DNA from: Streptomyces triticirhizae | GTDB taxonomy: Bacteria > Actinomycetota > Actinomycetes > Streptomycetales > Streptomycetaceae | Direction: 5' to 3' | Assembly: GCF_003696235.1 (NCBI RefSeq) | Contig: NZ_RFFJ01000044.1 | Coordinates: 1 to 35,640 of the forward strand | Length of the DNA stretch: 35,640 bases | Shown here: piece by piece, positions 8,624 through 16,091 of the stretch | Layout: each line of letters starts with the position of its first letter | Position numbering within the stretch: position 1 is the stretch's first letter | Program-made: the position numbers and the translations under genes | Notes under the pieces: generated by a model | What the model saw: the letters and a program-made list of their open reading frames with translations, nothing else | What the model was told of the DNA's origin: nothing | Databases searched by the model: none

Positions 8624-8640
8624 GTCAACTGACCGTTGAC
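8624..8640. promoter_or_regulatory. GTCAAC-N5-GTTGAC inverted repeat upstream of rtcB
   Basis: It has perfect 6-bp arms with a 5-bp spacer (TGACC). The right arm supplies the TTGAC of a possible -35 box (8636-8641), so a protein bound here would cover the promoter. A further GTTGACC lies at 8649-8655. This is a candidate operator only. Confidence 0.35.
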
Positions 8641-8675
8641 GCACGGTGGTTGACCGTAGGGAACAAGGGGGAGCC

Positions 8676-9878
8676 ATGGCGTACACGGAACTGTCCGGTG
8701 CCCGGGTACCGATCCGCATGTGGGCGGACCCGGCGGAGGTCGAGGACAGCGCGATGCGGCAGCTGCGCAATGTCACCACCCTGCCCTGGGTGCGCGGGCT
8801 GGCCGTGATGCCGGACGTGCACTACGGCAAGGGGGCCACCGTCGGCTCGGTGATCGCCATGGAGGGCGCGGTCTGCCCGGCGGCGGTCGGCGTGGACATC
8901 GGCTGCGGCATGTCGGCGGTGCGCACCTCGCTCACCGCCAACGACCTGCCGGGCGACCTGTCGCGGCTGCGTTCGCGGATCGAGCAGGCGATCCCCGTCG
9001 GGCGCGGGATGCACGACGAGCCGGTCGACCCCACGCGGCTGCACGACTTCGGCGCGGGAACCCGCGCGGCCTGGGACGACTTCTGGTCGCGCTTCGACGG
9101 GGTGGCCGACGCCGTGTCGTTCCGAAGGGACCGCGCGGGGCGGCAGTTGGGCTCGCTGGGCTCGGGCAACCACTTCGTCGAGGTCTGCCTCGACACCGAG
9201 GGCGCGGTCTGGCTGATGCTGCACTCCGGCTCGCGGAACATCGGCAAGGAGCTGGCCGACCACCACATCGGCGTCGCGCAGTCCCTCCCGCACAACAGGG
9301 GCCTGATCGACCGCGACCTGGCGGTCTTCGTCGCCGACACCCCGCAGATGGCGGCCTACCGGCACGACCTGTTCTGGGCGCAGGAGTACGCGCGGCACAA
9401 CAGGGCGCTGATGATGGCGCTGCTGAAGGACGTGGTGCGGAAGGAGTTCCGCAAGGCCGGGCCCCGGTTCGACGAGGAGATCTCCTGCCACCACAACTAT
9501 GTGGCGGAGGAGCGGTACGACGGCATGGACCTGCTGGTCACCCGCAAGGGCGCGATCCGCGCGGGGGCCGGGGAGTACGGGATCGTGCCGGGCTCCATGG
9601 GCACCCGTTCCTACATCGTCCGTGGCCTGGGGAACGCGGACTCGTTCCAGTCCGCGTCGCACGGCGCCGGGCGGCGGATGAGCCGGGCGGCGGCGAAGCG
9701 GCGGTTCACCGCCGAGGACCTCGTCGAGCAGACGCGGGGCGTGGAGTGCCGCAAGGACTCCGGGGTGGTCGACGAGATTCCCGCCGCGTACAAGCCGATC
9801 GAGCAGGTCATCGAACGGCAGGGCGACCTGGTGGAGGTCGTGGCCCAGCTGCGGCAGGTCGTCTGCGTCAAGGGCTGA
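8676..9878 (+). CDS. rtcB: RtcB family RNA ligase
   Basis: 400 aa. RtcB joins RNA 2',3'-cyclic phosphate or 3'-phosphate ends to 5'-OH ends using GTP and Mn2+. Visible signature parts are MPDVHYGKGATVGSV near 48-62, GVDIGCGM with the metal ligand Cys77, GSLGSGNHFVEV, LHSGSRNIGKEL, VPGSMGTRSYIV and SHGAGRRMSR with the expected guanylylated His329. The length matches actinobacterial members. The ATG at 8676 follows a GGGGGAG ribosome site (8667-8673); the in-frame upstream start at 8646 has none. No archease or RtcA gene is adjacent. In bacteria the role is usually RNA repair after stress or toxin cleavage; the local trigger is unknown. Confidence 0.95.
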   Translation: MAYTELSGARVPIRMWADPAEVEDSAMRQLRNVTTLPWVRGLAVMPDVHYGKGATVGSVIAMEGAVCPAAVGVDIGCGMSAVRTSLTANDLPGDLSRLRSRIEQAIPVGRGMHDEPVDPTRLHDFGAGTRAAWDDFWSRFDGVADAVSFRRDRAGRQLGSLGSGNHFVEVCLDTEGAVWLMLHSGSRNIGKELADHHIGVAQSLPHNRGLIDRDLAVFVADTPQMAAYRHDLFWAQEYARHNRALMMALLKDVVRKEFRKAGPRFDEEISCHHNYVAEERYDGMDLLVTRKGAIRAGAGEYGIVPGSMGTRSYIVRGLGNADSFQSASHGAGRRMSRAAAKRRFTAEDLVEQTRGVECRKDSGVVDEIPAAYKPIEQVIERQGDLVEVVAQLRQVVCVKG

Positions 9879-10000
9879 TTCAGGGGCCGAGCCAGGGGCT
9901 GCGTCAGGGGCCGGCGTCGGGGGCTCCTCCGAACTCCTCGGAAATTCGGGGGAGTGCCCCGGGGCGGGTGGGGCATACGAAGCTCAGGAGGTTGGTAACC

Positions 10001-10180
10001 ATGGGCATGGTATTGCTCATTCTGCTTCTGGCCCTGCTGCTGTTCGGTCTGGGATTCGTGGTCAAGGCACTGTGGTGGATCGCCGTCGTCGTGCTGGTGA
10101 TCTGGGTGCTCGGATTCCTGATCCGCCCGGCCACGGCAGGCGGCCGCCGAGGTCGCTGGTACCGCTGGTACCGCTGGTAG
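10001..10180 (+). CDS. Small hydrophobic membrane protein, copy 1
   Basis: 59 aa with a strong AGGAGG ribosome site at 9985-9990. Two hydrophobic stretches (about 3-22 and 27-44) surround a central VKALWWIAV, and the end is basic-aromatic (RRGRWYRWYRW). Proteins of this kind are usually annotated as hydrophobic protein in Streptomyces; function unknown. It is paralogous to the protein at 12864-13034, even in the sequence around the ribosome site. The coding tail is a tandem 9-bp repeat (10154-10180, three units of CGCTGGTA[C/G]), which gives one more WYR unit than copy 2. A strong hairpin follows at 10315-10356. Confidence 0.85.
   Translation: MGMVLLILLLALLLFGLGFVVKALWWIAVVVLVIWVLGFLIRPATAGGRRGRWYRWYRW
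10154..10180 (+). repeat. 9-bp tandem repeat inside the small-protein C-terminus
   Basis: CGCTGGTAC occurs twice and then CGCTGGTAG, the last base change creating the stop codon. Copy 2 of the gene at 12864-13034 has one unit fewer, which fits replication slippage. Each unit adds Arg-Trp-Tyr. Confidence 0.8.
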
Positions 10181-10314
10181 CAGATAACGACCGGCTTCCA
10201 CATTCCTCCGCCCATCCGGGTGGGAACTTCCCCGCCCGGCAAAGGAATTACTCGGCCGCTTCGACGTTACGAACCACAACCGGATTCCCCGTGACGGGAA
10301 TTCCCGCAGAGACC

Positions 10315-10356
10315 CGCTGCCGGCCCGGTGCCCGGTGACACACCGGGCCGGCAGCG
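10315..10356. terminator. Hairpin terminator between convergent genes
   Basis: It has a perfect 16-bp stem (CGCTGCCGGCCCGGTG with its complement at 10341-10356) and a 10-nt loop. It lies between the small hydrophobic gene and the convergent arsR-type gene, so it can serve both. There is no T-run, as is usual in streptomycetes. Confidence 0.75.
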
Positions 10357-10414
10357 CCCACGTGTGCGTGCGGCGCCATCGCCCCGTCTCGTCCGGGCGG
10401 AAGGGGCGGGGCGG

Positions 10415-10756
10415 TCAGCCGTTGTCCCGGGCCGGGCCCCTGAGGTCGGCGAGCAGCTCGGCCTGGCCGGCCAGCACGCCGGAGAGGATGCCACGGGCCA
10501 CCCTGAGCAGCTCGCCGACCTGGGGCGTGGTCAGCGAGTAGTAGACGGCGGAGCCCTCCTTGCGGGTCGTCACCAGGTTGGCCCGGCGCAGCACCGCCAG
10601 CTGCTGGGAGAGATGGGCCGGCTCGATGCCCACCTCGGGCAGCATCTCGGAGACCGCGTGCTCCCGCTCGCTCAGCAACTCCAGGACCCGGATGCGCGCC
10701 GGGTGGCCGAGCGTCTTGAAGAACTCGGCCTTCAGTTGGTAGAGCGGTGTGCTCAC
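10415..10756 (-). CDS. ArsR/SmtB-family repressor
   Basis: 113 aa from the GTG at 10756, which has GGGAG 6-7 nt upstream. It is a compact winged helix: KTLGHPARIRVLELL (helix 2-3 entry), then EVGIEPAHLSQQLAVLRRANLV as recognition region and KEGSAVYYSL as beta wing. No ELCVCDL metal box is seen; the matching place reads SEREHAVSEML, so classical As/Cd/Zn sensing by that pair of Cys is unlikely. It lies downstream of the SulP-type gene, about 100 bp after its stop, on the same strand. The palindrome at 12681-12706 upstream of that gene is the best candidate operator. This pairing of an ArsR protein with a SulP-type transporter suggests the repressor senses the anion transported or a linked redox/sulfur signal (inference). 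Confidence 0.9.
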   Translation of the reverse strand: MSTPLYQLKAEFFKTLGHPARIRVLELLSEREHAVSEMLPEVGIEPAHLSQQLAVLRRANLVTTRKEGSAVYYSLTTPQVGELLRVARGILSGVLAGQAELLADLRGPARDNG

Positions 10757-10857
10757 GGTCGGCTCCCTTGTCACCCGGGAATTCCTCGCGGGTCGGGCGT
10801 TCCCCGCGCGCGTGGACGTCGGCGTTTCAACGGTACCCACCCCCGGCAGGCTCCCGC

Positions 10858-12630
10858 TCACCGCGTCGCGTCGCACGGCGCGGCCCCGCCGTCCGCCGGG
10901 ACCGCCCCTTCCCCCGCCACCGCCGCCGCCCCGCAGCCGGCCACCGACCCGTCCCGTTCCAGCACCCCGTCCCGTTCCAGCAGCGCCCGCGCCCGCGCGA
11001 TCGCCAGGGGGGTGTTCGGCAGGTCCCCGCCGACCCGCTCGAAGAGCGCCAACGCACCCGTCGAGGCCAACGCCTGCCGTTGCCCCGCCCTGATCCCCGA
11101 GGCCAGCACCGTGATTCCGCGACGGTTCAGCCTCTCCACGGCGTCCTTCAACACCAGGGCGCCCGTGGCGTCCATCGTCGTCACCCGCGACATCCGCAGG
11201 ATGACCACCCGCACCTCGGCGACCTCCGTCAGCTCCAGCAGAAAGCGGTGCGCCCCGGCGAAGAACAGCGGTCCGTCCATCCGGTAGGCGACGATGTGCT
11301 CGGCGAGCAGCGCGTGTTCCTCCTCCGTGTGGTCGCCCGTGTCCAGCGGGACGCGTTCCATCCGCGCCTGCCGCGCCACCGCGCGCAGGGCCAGGCCGCC
11401 GGCCACCAGCAGCCCGAGGATCACCGCCAGGATCAGGTCGAGTGCCAGCGTGGCCACGGCGGTCAGCACCAGGATCACCGCGTCCGAACGGGTCGCCCGC
11501 GCCATCGAGCGCAGCGAGCCGACCTCCACCATCCGGACCGCCGTGGCCAGCAGCACCCCGGCGAGGGCGGCCAGCGGAACGCGGGAGACCAGCGGCGCCG
11601 CCGCGAGCACCACCACGGCCAGCACCACGGCGTGGACCAGCGCGGCCAGGCGGGAACGCGCCCCGGTCCGCACATTGACGGCGGTGCGGGCGATGGCTCC
11701 GGTCGCGGGAACCCCGCCGAACAGCGGGGCCGCCACGTTGGCCAGCCCCTGCCCGAACAACTCCCGGTCGGGATCGTGGCGTTGCCCCACCGTCATCCCG
11801 TCGGCCACCGAGGCCGACAGCAGCGACTCCAGCGCGGCCAGCGCGGCGACGGCGACCGCCGGCGCCACCAGCGAACCCAGCGCGCCGGGTTCGACGAACC
11901 CCAGCGAGGGCGCCGGCAGCCCCGCCGGCAACTCCCCGATCGGGGTCACCGCCTCCAGACCCGCCAGCTCCACCACGACGGTGGCCACGGCCACCCCGAC
12001 CAGCGAGAACGGGAGGGTGGGCCGCCATCGGGCGCCCAGCAGCATCAGCGCGGCCACCCCCGTCGCCACGCCGAGCGCCGCCCAGTTGGGCTCCCGGGCG
12101 AACGCCTCCACCGCCCGCCAGGCCACCAACGGGACGTGTTCGCCCTCCGGTTGGGCCACTCCGAGCGCCTGGGGCACCTGCTGAAGGCCGATCACACAGG
12201 CGATGCCCAGCGTGAACCCCTCGACCACCGGCGCCGGCACATACCGCGCGCCGCGCCCCGCGCCGAGCGCGGCCAGCGCCAGCAGCAACAGGCCCGCCAT
12301 CAGGCCGACGGTCAGGACGCCGTCGGGGCCGTGCTCGGCGACGATCGGCACCAGCACCACCGTCATGGCGCCCGTCGGCCCCGAGACCTGGAGATGGGAC
12401 CCGCCGAAGACGGCGGCCAACGCCCCGGCCACCACGGCCGTCGCGAGCCCGGCCTCGGCGCCCAGCCCGGAGGCGACGCCAAAGCCCAGCGCGAGCGGCA
12501 GCGCGACCACGGCGACGGTGAGCCCGGCGACCAGGTCGTCGCGGGGCGAGCGACGCATCGCCGCCACATCCTCCCGACCCGGCAACAACCGAACCAGCCG
12601 AGCCAACGCCCGCGCCGAGGTACCGCCCAT
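10858..12630 (-). CDS. SulP (SLC26) family anion transporter with STAS domain
   Basis: 590 aa. About ten or more membrane segments start at residue 33 (LVAGLTVAVVALPLALGFGV). The HLQVSGPTGAMTVVLVPIV stretch is typical of the SulP core, and FGGVPATGAIARTAVNVRTG matches the second conserved region. A STAS domain lies at about 450-565 (VVILRMSRVTTMDATGALVL). Family members carry sulfate, bicarbonate or other anions; the substrate cannot be read from sequence. No carbonic anhydrase domain is fused. The ATG at 12630 was chosen because the 25 residues that an upstream start would add lie in the operator region. The operator is 51-76 bp upstream of this start, and the ArsR gene follows downstream. 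Confidence 0.92.
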   Translation of the reverse strand: MGGTSARALARLVRLLPGREDVAAMRRSPRDDLVAGLTVAVVALPLALGFGVASGLGAEAGLATAVVAGALAAVFGGSHLQVSGPTGAMTVVLVPIVAEHGPDGVLTVGLMAGLLLLALAALGAGRGARYVPAPVVEGFTLGIACVIGLQQVPQALGVAQPEGEHVPLVAWRAVEAFAREPNWAALGVATGVAALMLLGARWRPTLPFSLVGVAVATVVVELAGLEAVTPIGELPAGLPAPSLGFVEPGALGSLVAPAVAVAALAALESLLSASVADGMTVGQRHDPDRELFGQGLANVAAPLFGGVPATGAIARTAVNVRTGARSRLAALVHAVVLAVVVLAAAPLVSRVPLAALAGVLLATAVRMVEVGSLRSMARATRSDAVILVLTAVATLALDLILAVILGLLVAGGLALRAVARQARMERVPLDTGDHTEEEHALLAEHIVAYRMDGPLFFAGAHRFLLELTEVAEVRVVILRMSRVTTMDATGALVLKDAVERLNRRGITVLASGIRAGQRQALASTGALALFERVGGDLPNTPLAIARARALLERDGVLERDGSVAGCGAAAVAGEGAVPADGGAAPCDATR

Positions 12631-12680
12631 CGGGCCACCGTCCCTTGCTTCGCCTACGCGCCGGCCCCAGCATCTACGGA

Positions 12681-12706
12681 CTTGCGCAATTTGGCAATTC
12701 CGCAAG
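12681..12706. promoter_or_regulatory. 26-bp imperfect palindrome, candidate ArsR operator
   Basis: CTTGCGCAATT and AATTCCGCAAG form 11-bp arms with 10 matches and a TGGC spacer. AT-rich centres with TTGCG/CGCAA flanks are common in ArsR-family sites. On the minus strand TTGCCA (12692-12697) and TAGATG (12671-12676) could form the SulP gene promoter inside or next to the palindrome, so binding would block it. The ArsR protein encoded at 10415-10756 is the obvious candidate; this is inference. Confidence 0.6.
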
Positions 12707-12863
12707 TAGCGTGGGTGTCCGCGCGGACACGTGCGGTGAGCGGCGACGCGGTTGGCCTCCTGGGTTGGCGCGTTGTCGGAACTACCCCCAGTGTGGGGAG
12801 AGGCAACAGTTCATGGGCGTGCCCCGCGACGCGTGGGCATCCAAGTCCAGGAGGTTGGTCATC

Positions 12864-13034
12864 ATGGGCCTACTACTGCTGGTTCTGCTTCTGGCCGTGG
12901 TGCTTTTCGGCCTGGGATTCGCGGTGGAGGCGCTCTGGTGGATCGCCGTCATCGTCCTGGTCATCTGGCTCCTGGGCTTCATCATTCGCCCGGTGGGAGC
13001 GGAGGGCCGCCGAGGTCGCTGGTACCGCTGGTAG
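12864..13034 (+). CDS. Small hydrophobic membrane protein, copy 2
   Basis: 56 aa. It has the same plan as copy 1 (10001-10180): hydrophobic stretch, VEALWWIAV, second hydrophobic stretch with WLLGFIIRP, then RRGRWYRW. The ribosome-site neighbourhood CCAGGAGGTTGGTCATCATG parallels CTCAGGAGGTTGGTAACCATG of copy 1, so the duplication included the leader. A Glu replaces Lys in the VKALWW segment. It starts 158 bp past the divergent palindrome 12681-12706, so the same ArsR operator might also affect it. The function is unknown; a bitopic or hairpin membrane protein is likely. Confidence 0.85.
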   Translation: MGLLLLVLLLAVVLFGLGFAVEALWWIAVIVLVIWLLGFIIRPVGAEGRRGRWYRW

Positions 13035-13085
13035 CGAGCCCGCCCTGCCGGCGGCGTCCCCGCTCGCCGACGCCCGTGTGGTCAA

Positions 13086-13101
13086 CCCCGCCCGGGCGGG
13101 G
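13086..13101. terminator. GC palindrome between convergent genes
   Basis: CCCCGCCCGGGCGGGG is a perfect 16-bp palindrome between the small protein stop (13034) and the convergent stop at 13111. It may serve as a bidirectional terminator, but with no loop bases the hairpin would lose some of its pairs. Confidence 0.4.
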
Positions 13102-13110
13102 CCTGGTTGC

Positions 13111-14658
13111 CTAGTTGTACTGCCACTCGTCCCGCCCGTAGTCGATGATCACCGGTTCCATCAGCGTGTTGGCGCGGATGTCGGTGGGGCGTTGGCGGTC
13201 CGGGGGGAAGACGGCGGAGGCGGTGAGGACCTCGGGGGAGAGGTAGCGCAGCGGCGGGACGGCGGGGGAGAGTTCCAGCGGCGGAGGTGTGTCGTCGAGG
13301 GAGGCCAGGACGAAGCCCCAGTTGCCGAAGCTGGGCACGTCCACCTGGTAGGGCGTGGTCGCCAGGCCCGCCTCGGCGATGCTGGTCTGGATGGACCAGA
13401 AGCTGTTGGGCGCGAAGAACGGGGACCCGCTCTGGACGACGACGCGGGCGTCGGGGGCGAGGACCCGGGTGAGCATGGAGTAGAACTCCACCGAGTACAG
13501 CTTCGCCGTCGCCGTGTCCTCCGGGTCCGGGAAGTCGATCAGCACCGCGTCCCAGGAACCCTCAGCGTCGCGGAGCCAGTTGAACGCGTCGTCGTGGACG
13601 ACGTTCACGCGCGGGTCGTCGAACGCGCCGTCGTTCAGCTCGCGCAGCGGCCCGAAGCCGGTGCCGAGGTCGGTCATCGCCGGGTCCATCTCGACGAGGG
13701 TGACGTCCTCGACGTCCGGGTAGCGCAGGATCTCCCGCAGCGCCAGCCCGTCGCCGCCGCCCAGCACCAGCACCCTCCGGTGCGGCCCCGCGAGCGCCGG
13801 GTGGGTGAGGGCCTCGTGGTAGCGGTACTCGTCGACGGACGAGAACTGGAGGTCCCCGTTGAGGAAGAGCCGCAGGTCGCGGCCGCCGGTGAAGGCGAAC
13901 GAGCGGGTGACCACGATCTCCTGGTACGGGGTGCGCTCGGCGAGCAGGATCGGGTCCCGGTAGAGCCGCTGCCGCGCGGTCACCTCGATGTCCTCGGCGA
14001 AGACGTACGCCCCGCCGAGCAGCGCCAGGATCACCGCCATCGTGGCGAGCAGCCCGGTGCGGACGAAGCGCCGCGTCTGGCGGCGGAAGATCCACAGCAC
14101 CACGGCCATGCCGACCGTCGCGTTGACGGCCCCGACCACCAGCGCGCCCCTGAGCTGGCCGAACGTCGGCAGCAGCAGCAACGGGAAGCACAGCCCGCCG
14201 ACCAGCGCGCCCAGGTAGTCGACGGCGAACATGTCGGCGACCGCGCCGCCCGCCTCCTGGCGGCGGATGCGCTGGAGCATCGTCATCAGCAGCGGGATCT
14301 CGGCGCCGATCAGCACGCCGACGACGAACGCCACCACGGTCATCGCCTCGGTGTAGATCCCGACCCAGGCGAACAGCACATAGAGCAGCAGCACCGAGAG
14401 GCCGCCGACCAGCGCCAACAGCCCCTCGACCAGGGCGAAGGCGCCGACGGCGCGGGCCCGCAGCGGCTTGGCCGCCAGCGAGCCCACGCCCATGGCGAAG
14501 ACCATCACGGACAGCACGAGTGAGGTCTGGAAGACGGTGTTCCCGATCAGATAGCCGCCGAGGGCGACCAGGGCCAGTTCGTAGACCAGGCCGCAGGCGG
14601 CACAGAGGAAGACCGTGAGGAGCAGCAGGAACCGCGCCAGCCGAGGGCGCGGGATCAC
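13111..14658 (-). CDS. Membrane spermidine-synthase-like protein
   Basis: 515 aa. Seven or so membrane segments (about 8-215) precede a Rossmann-type SpeE/methyltransferase domain (about 230-490). The domain has YQEIVVTR, LFLNGDLQFSSVDEYRYHEAL, VLVLGGGDGLALREILRY, TLVEMDPAMTDL, VVHDDAFNWL, VLIDFPDPED and KLYSVEFY. Classic spermidine synthases have a DSxDP motif where this has DFPDP, so the acceptor may differ. SpeE-like enzymes move an aminopropyl group from decarboxylated SAM. The GTG start at 14658 overlaps the DUF350 stop by 4 bp (GTGA), so the proteins are probably made together in the membrane. It is the last gene of the DUF4178-DUF2617-DUF4247-DUF350 operon. Confidence 0.88.
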   Translation of the reverse strand: MIPRPRLARFLLLLTVFLCAACGLVYELALVALGGYLIGNTVFQTSLVLSVMVFAMGVGSLAAKPLRARAVGAFALVEGLLALVGGLSVLLLYVLFAWVGIYTEAMTVVAFVVGVLIGAEIPLLMTMLQRIRRQEAGGAVADMFAVDYLGALVGGLCFPLLLLPTFGQLRGALVVGAVNATVGMAVVLWIFRRQTRRFVRTGLLATMAVILALLGGAYVFAEDIEVTARQRLYRDPILLAERTPYQEIVVTRSFAFTGGRDLRLFLNGDLQFSSVDEYRYHEALTHPALAGPHRRVLVLGGGDGLALREILRYPDVEDVTLVEMDPAMTDLGTGFGPLRELNDGAFDDPRVNVVHDDAFNWLRDAEGSWDAVLIDFPDPEDTATAKLYSVEFYSMLTRVLAPDARVVVQSGSPFFAPNSFWSIQTSIAEAGLATTPYQVDVPSFGNWGFVLASLDDTPPPLELSPAVPPLRYLSPEVLTASAVFPPDRQRPTDIRANTLMEPVIIDYGRDEWQYN

Positions 14659-15092
14659 GAGAGCGCCGCGCCGACCATCAGTGCGGTGCCGAGGTAGGTG
14701 GCGCCGTGCACCCAGGCGGCCGGGTGGGCCTGCCCGTCCCGGTCCTCGAACGCGACCGCGCCCATCGGTCCCGGGGCCAGCCAGCCGATCAGCACGAACA
14801 CCAGGATCATCAGGACGACGCCGGCGAGGCCGTAGACGCCGGTGCTGACCAGGCCCCAGCCGAGGCCGTCCTCGGACTCGCTGGTGCCGACCGCCCGCAT
14901 CACCACCCAGCCGACGCCCAGCATCTGGCTGCCGAGGACGATCGCGGCGCCCCGGTTGCGTTCCTTCCACACGACGCGGTCCAGCCGCCCCGGCGTGACG
15001 AGGTCGAGGGCGAGGAACGCCACGGCCATCACGGCGAAGCCGACGAGGCCATAGAGGAGAGCCTCGCCGGCGGACTCGAATATGTCCCCCAT
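14655..15092 (-). CDS. DUF350 membrane protein
   Basis: 145 aa with four hydrophobic segments arranged as two DUF350 repeats: about 10-30, 47-66 (AAIVLGSQMLGVGWVVMRAV), 78-103 and 125-144. The family is linked in genomes with SpeE-like and DUF4178 proteins, as here. Its biochemical role is unknown; a channel or scaffold for the SpeE-like partner is an inference. The start ATG follows GGAAGG. The 82-bp gap before it contains a three-fold 9-bp tandem repeat. The stop is coupled to the downstream GTG start. Confidence 0.88.
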   Translation of the reverse strand: MGDIFESAGEALLYGLVGFAVMAVAFLALDLVTPGRLDRVVWKERNRGAAIVLGSQMLGVGWVVMRAVGTSESEDGLGWGLVSTGVYGLAGVVLMILVFVLIGWLAPGPMGAVAFEDRDGQAHPAAWVHGATYLGTALMVGAALS

Positions 15093-15123
15093 GGTCTACC
15101 TTCCTTCTCTGGGTCTGGGATCT

Positions 15124-15150
15124 GTTGAACGAGTTGAACGAGTTGAACGG
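15124..15150. repeat. Three tandem 9-bp repeats (GTTGAACGA/G)
   Basis: GTTGAACGA, GTTGAACGA and GTTGAACGG run head to tail in the gap between the DUF4247 and DUF350 genes. On the transcribed strand they read (T/C)CGTTCAAC three times. This is the only sizeable gap in the operon. It could be a binding array, an unstable slippage tract, or a spacer controlling relative expression. Confidence 0.85.
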
Positions 15151-15174
15151 GGTGGGCGGGCCGGGCCCGGGCGG

Positions 15175-15594
15175 TCACTTGCCGGAACCGGGGCCGCCGC
15201 CACGGAAGTTGTCGTTCTGCGAGGACGACCACCGGTGCCCGACGTGGTTGTGCCAGCGTTGGACGCCCCTGCGGTAGTCCTCTATCTCGATCCGACTGCC
15301 CCGGGGCGAGTTGGGGCTGATGGCGACGATGTCGTCGTCGTACTTCAGGAACACCTGGTCGTCGCTCGTGATCCGGTCCTCGGCCGAGGACTGGCCGTCG
15401 ATCTCGTCGGCCACGATGCCGGGCCGGTCCACGGGGTCGAGATAGACGCCGGAGCCGCTGCCGCGCTGGTAGGTGTCGGCGATCCAGCCGCGCGGCGCGT
15501 CGTCCGAGCCGCCGCCGGAACAGCCGGTCAGCACGGTGACGGCGGCGACGAGCGCCAACGCCGTGGCGCGGCGGAAGGGGTGGCGGGACCTCAC
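15175..15594 (-). CDS. DUF4247 lipoprotein
   Basis: 139 aa. The signal peptide has a basic start, a hydrophobic core (ALALVAAVTVL) and a lipobox LTGC near Cys25, so a lipid-anchored exported protein is expected. The mature part has GWIADTYQRGSGSGVYLDPVDRP, DDQVFLKYDDDIVAI and RIEIEDYRRGVQRWHNHVG, as in DUF4247. The C-terminus is Gly/Ser-rich. The GTG start at 15594 overlaps the DUF2617 stop by 4 bp. Function unknown; within this operon it is the only component clearly outside the membrane. Confidence 0.85.
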   Translation of the reverse strand: MRSRHPFRRATALALVAAVTVLTGCSGGGSDDAPRGWIADTYQRGSGSGVYLDPVDRPGIVADEIDGQSSAEDRITSDDQVFLKYDDDIVAISPNSPRGSRIEIEDYRRGVQRWHNHVGHRWSSSQNDNFRGGGPGSGK

Positions 15595-16091
15595 GGGACC
15601 TCCAGGCGGGTTGTGGTCTCCACGATCTGTCCGGCCTGCGGGTAGACGTGCCAGGTCAGCCAGGTGATCACCGGCCCGGAACGCCGGACGAGCAGCGCCG
15701 TCAGGGCGTCGGGCGAGCCGGGGAAGACGCCGTGGAGCGCGGCCGGTTCGCCCGCGAGGCGGTGGCGCAGGGCGGCGGCGCGTTCGGTCAGTTCGTCGGC
15801 CGCGCAGTGCCGGACGGTGGAGTCGAAGGCGTACGCCCAGCCGTCGATGCGGCGGCGCACGGTGTGCGGCGGGCCCTCGCCCGGCTCGGCCGGCAGGCAG
15901 GCCAGGGTCTCGCTGACGGGCCCGGCCAGCACCTGGTGCGAGGCGCCCAGCAGGCGCAACTGGACGGTGACGCCGCCCAGTTCGGCCTCGGTCACGGCCA
16001 GCGCCCGGCGACGGGGGCCGGCCAGCGTGAAGCGCAGCTGGTCGGCGCTGGTGTCGCGGTAGGGCGTGGCCAGGCGTATGCCTCCGGTCAC
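15591..16091 (-). CDS. DUF2617 family protein
   Basis: 166 aa, soluble, no signal peptide. Family-like parts are PYRDTSADQLRFTL at the N-terminus, LRLLGASHQV, VRRRIDGWAYAFDSTV and a C-terminal SGPVITWLTWHVYPQAGQIVETTT. DUF2617 has no established activity. GTG start at 16091 and stop at 15591 both overlap their neighbours by 4 bp, so it is translated in step with the DUF4178 and DUF4247 proteins. Confidence 0.85.
   Translation of the reverse strand: MTGGIRLATPYRDTSADQLRFTLAGPRRRALAVTEAELGGVTVQLRLLGASHQVLAGPVSETLACLPAEPGEGPPHTVRRRIDGWAYAFDSTVRHCAADELTERAAALRHRLAGEPAALHGVFPGSPDALTALLVRRSGPVITWLTWHVYPQAGQIVETTTRLEVP

Larger units (their letters stand above)
8343..8675. other. Divergent intergenic region, DUF6879 / rtcB
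   Basis: This gap of 333 bases is the divergent control region. I see no gene in it. It carries two palindromes close to the rtcB side (8580-8594 and 8624-8640). TTGACG at 8636 followed by TAGGGA at 8657 (15-bp gap) is only a weak promoter candidate. Confidence 0.6.

Noticed and set aside
10747..14523. Very long open frame on the plus strand (over 1,200 codons) across the SulP and SpeE-like genes
   Set aside because: It is antisense to well-recognised genes, is rich in Arg/Gln/His/Gly low-complexity sequence and shows no family motif; such shadow frames are common in very GC-rich DNA.
15124..15150. Tandem 9-bp repeat as part of a CRISPR array
   Set aside because: The units are only 9 bp with no spacers and no cas genes nearby.
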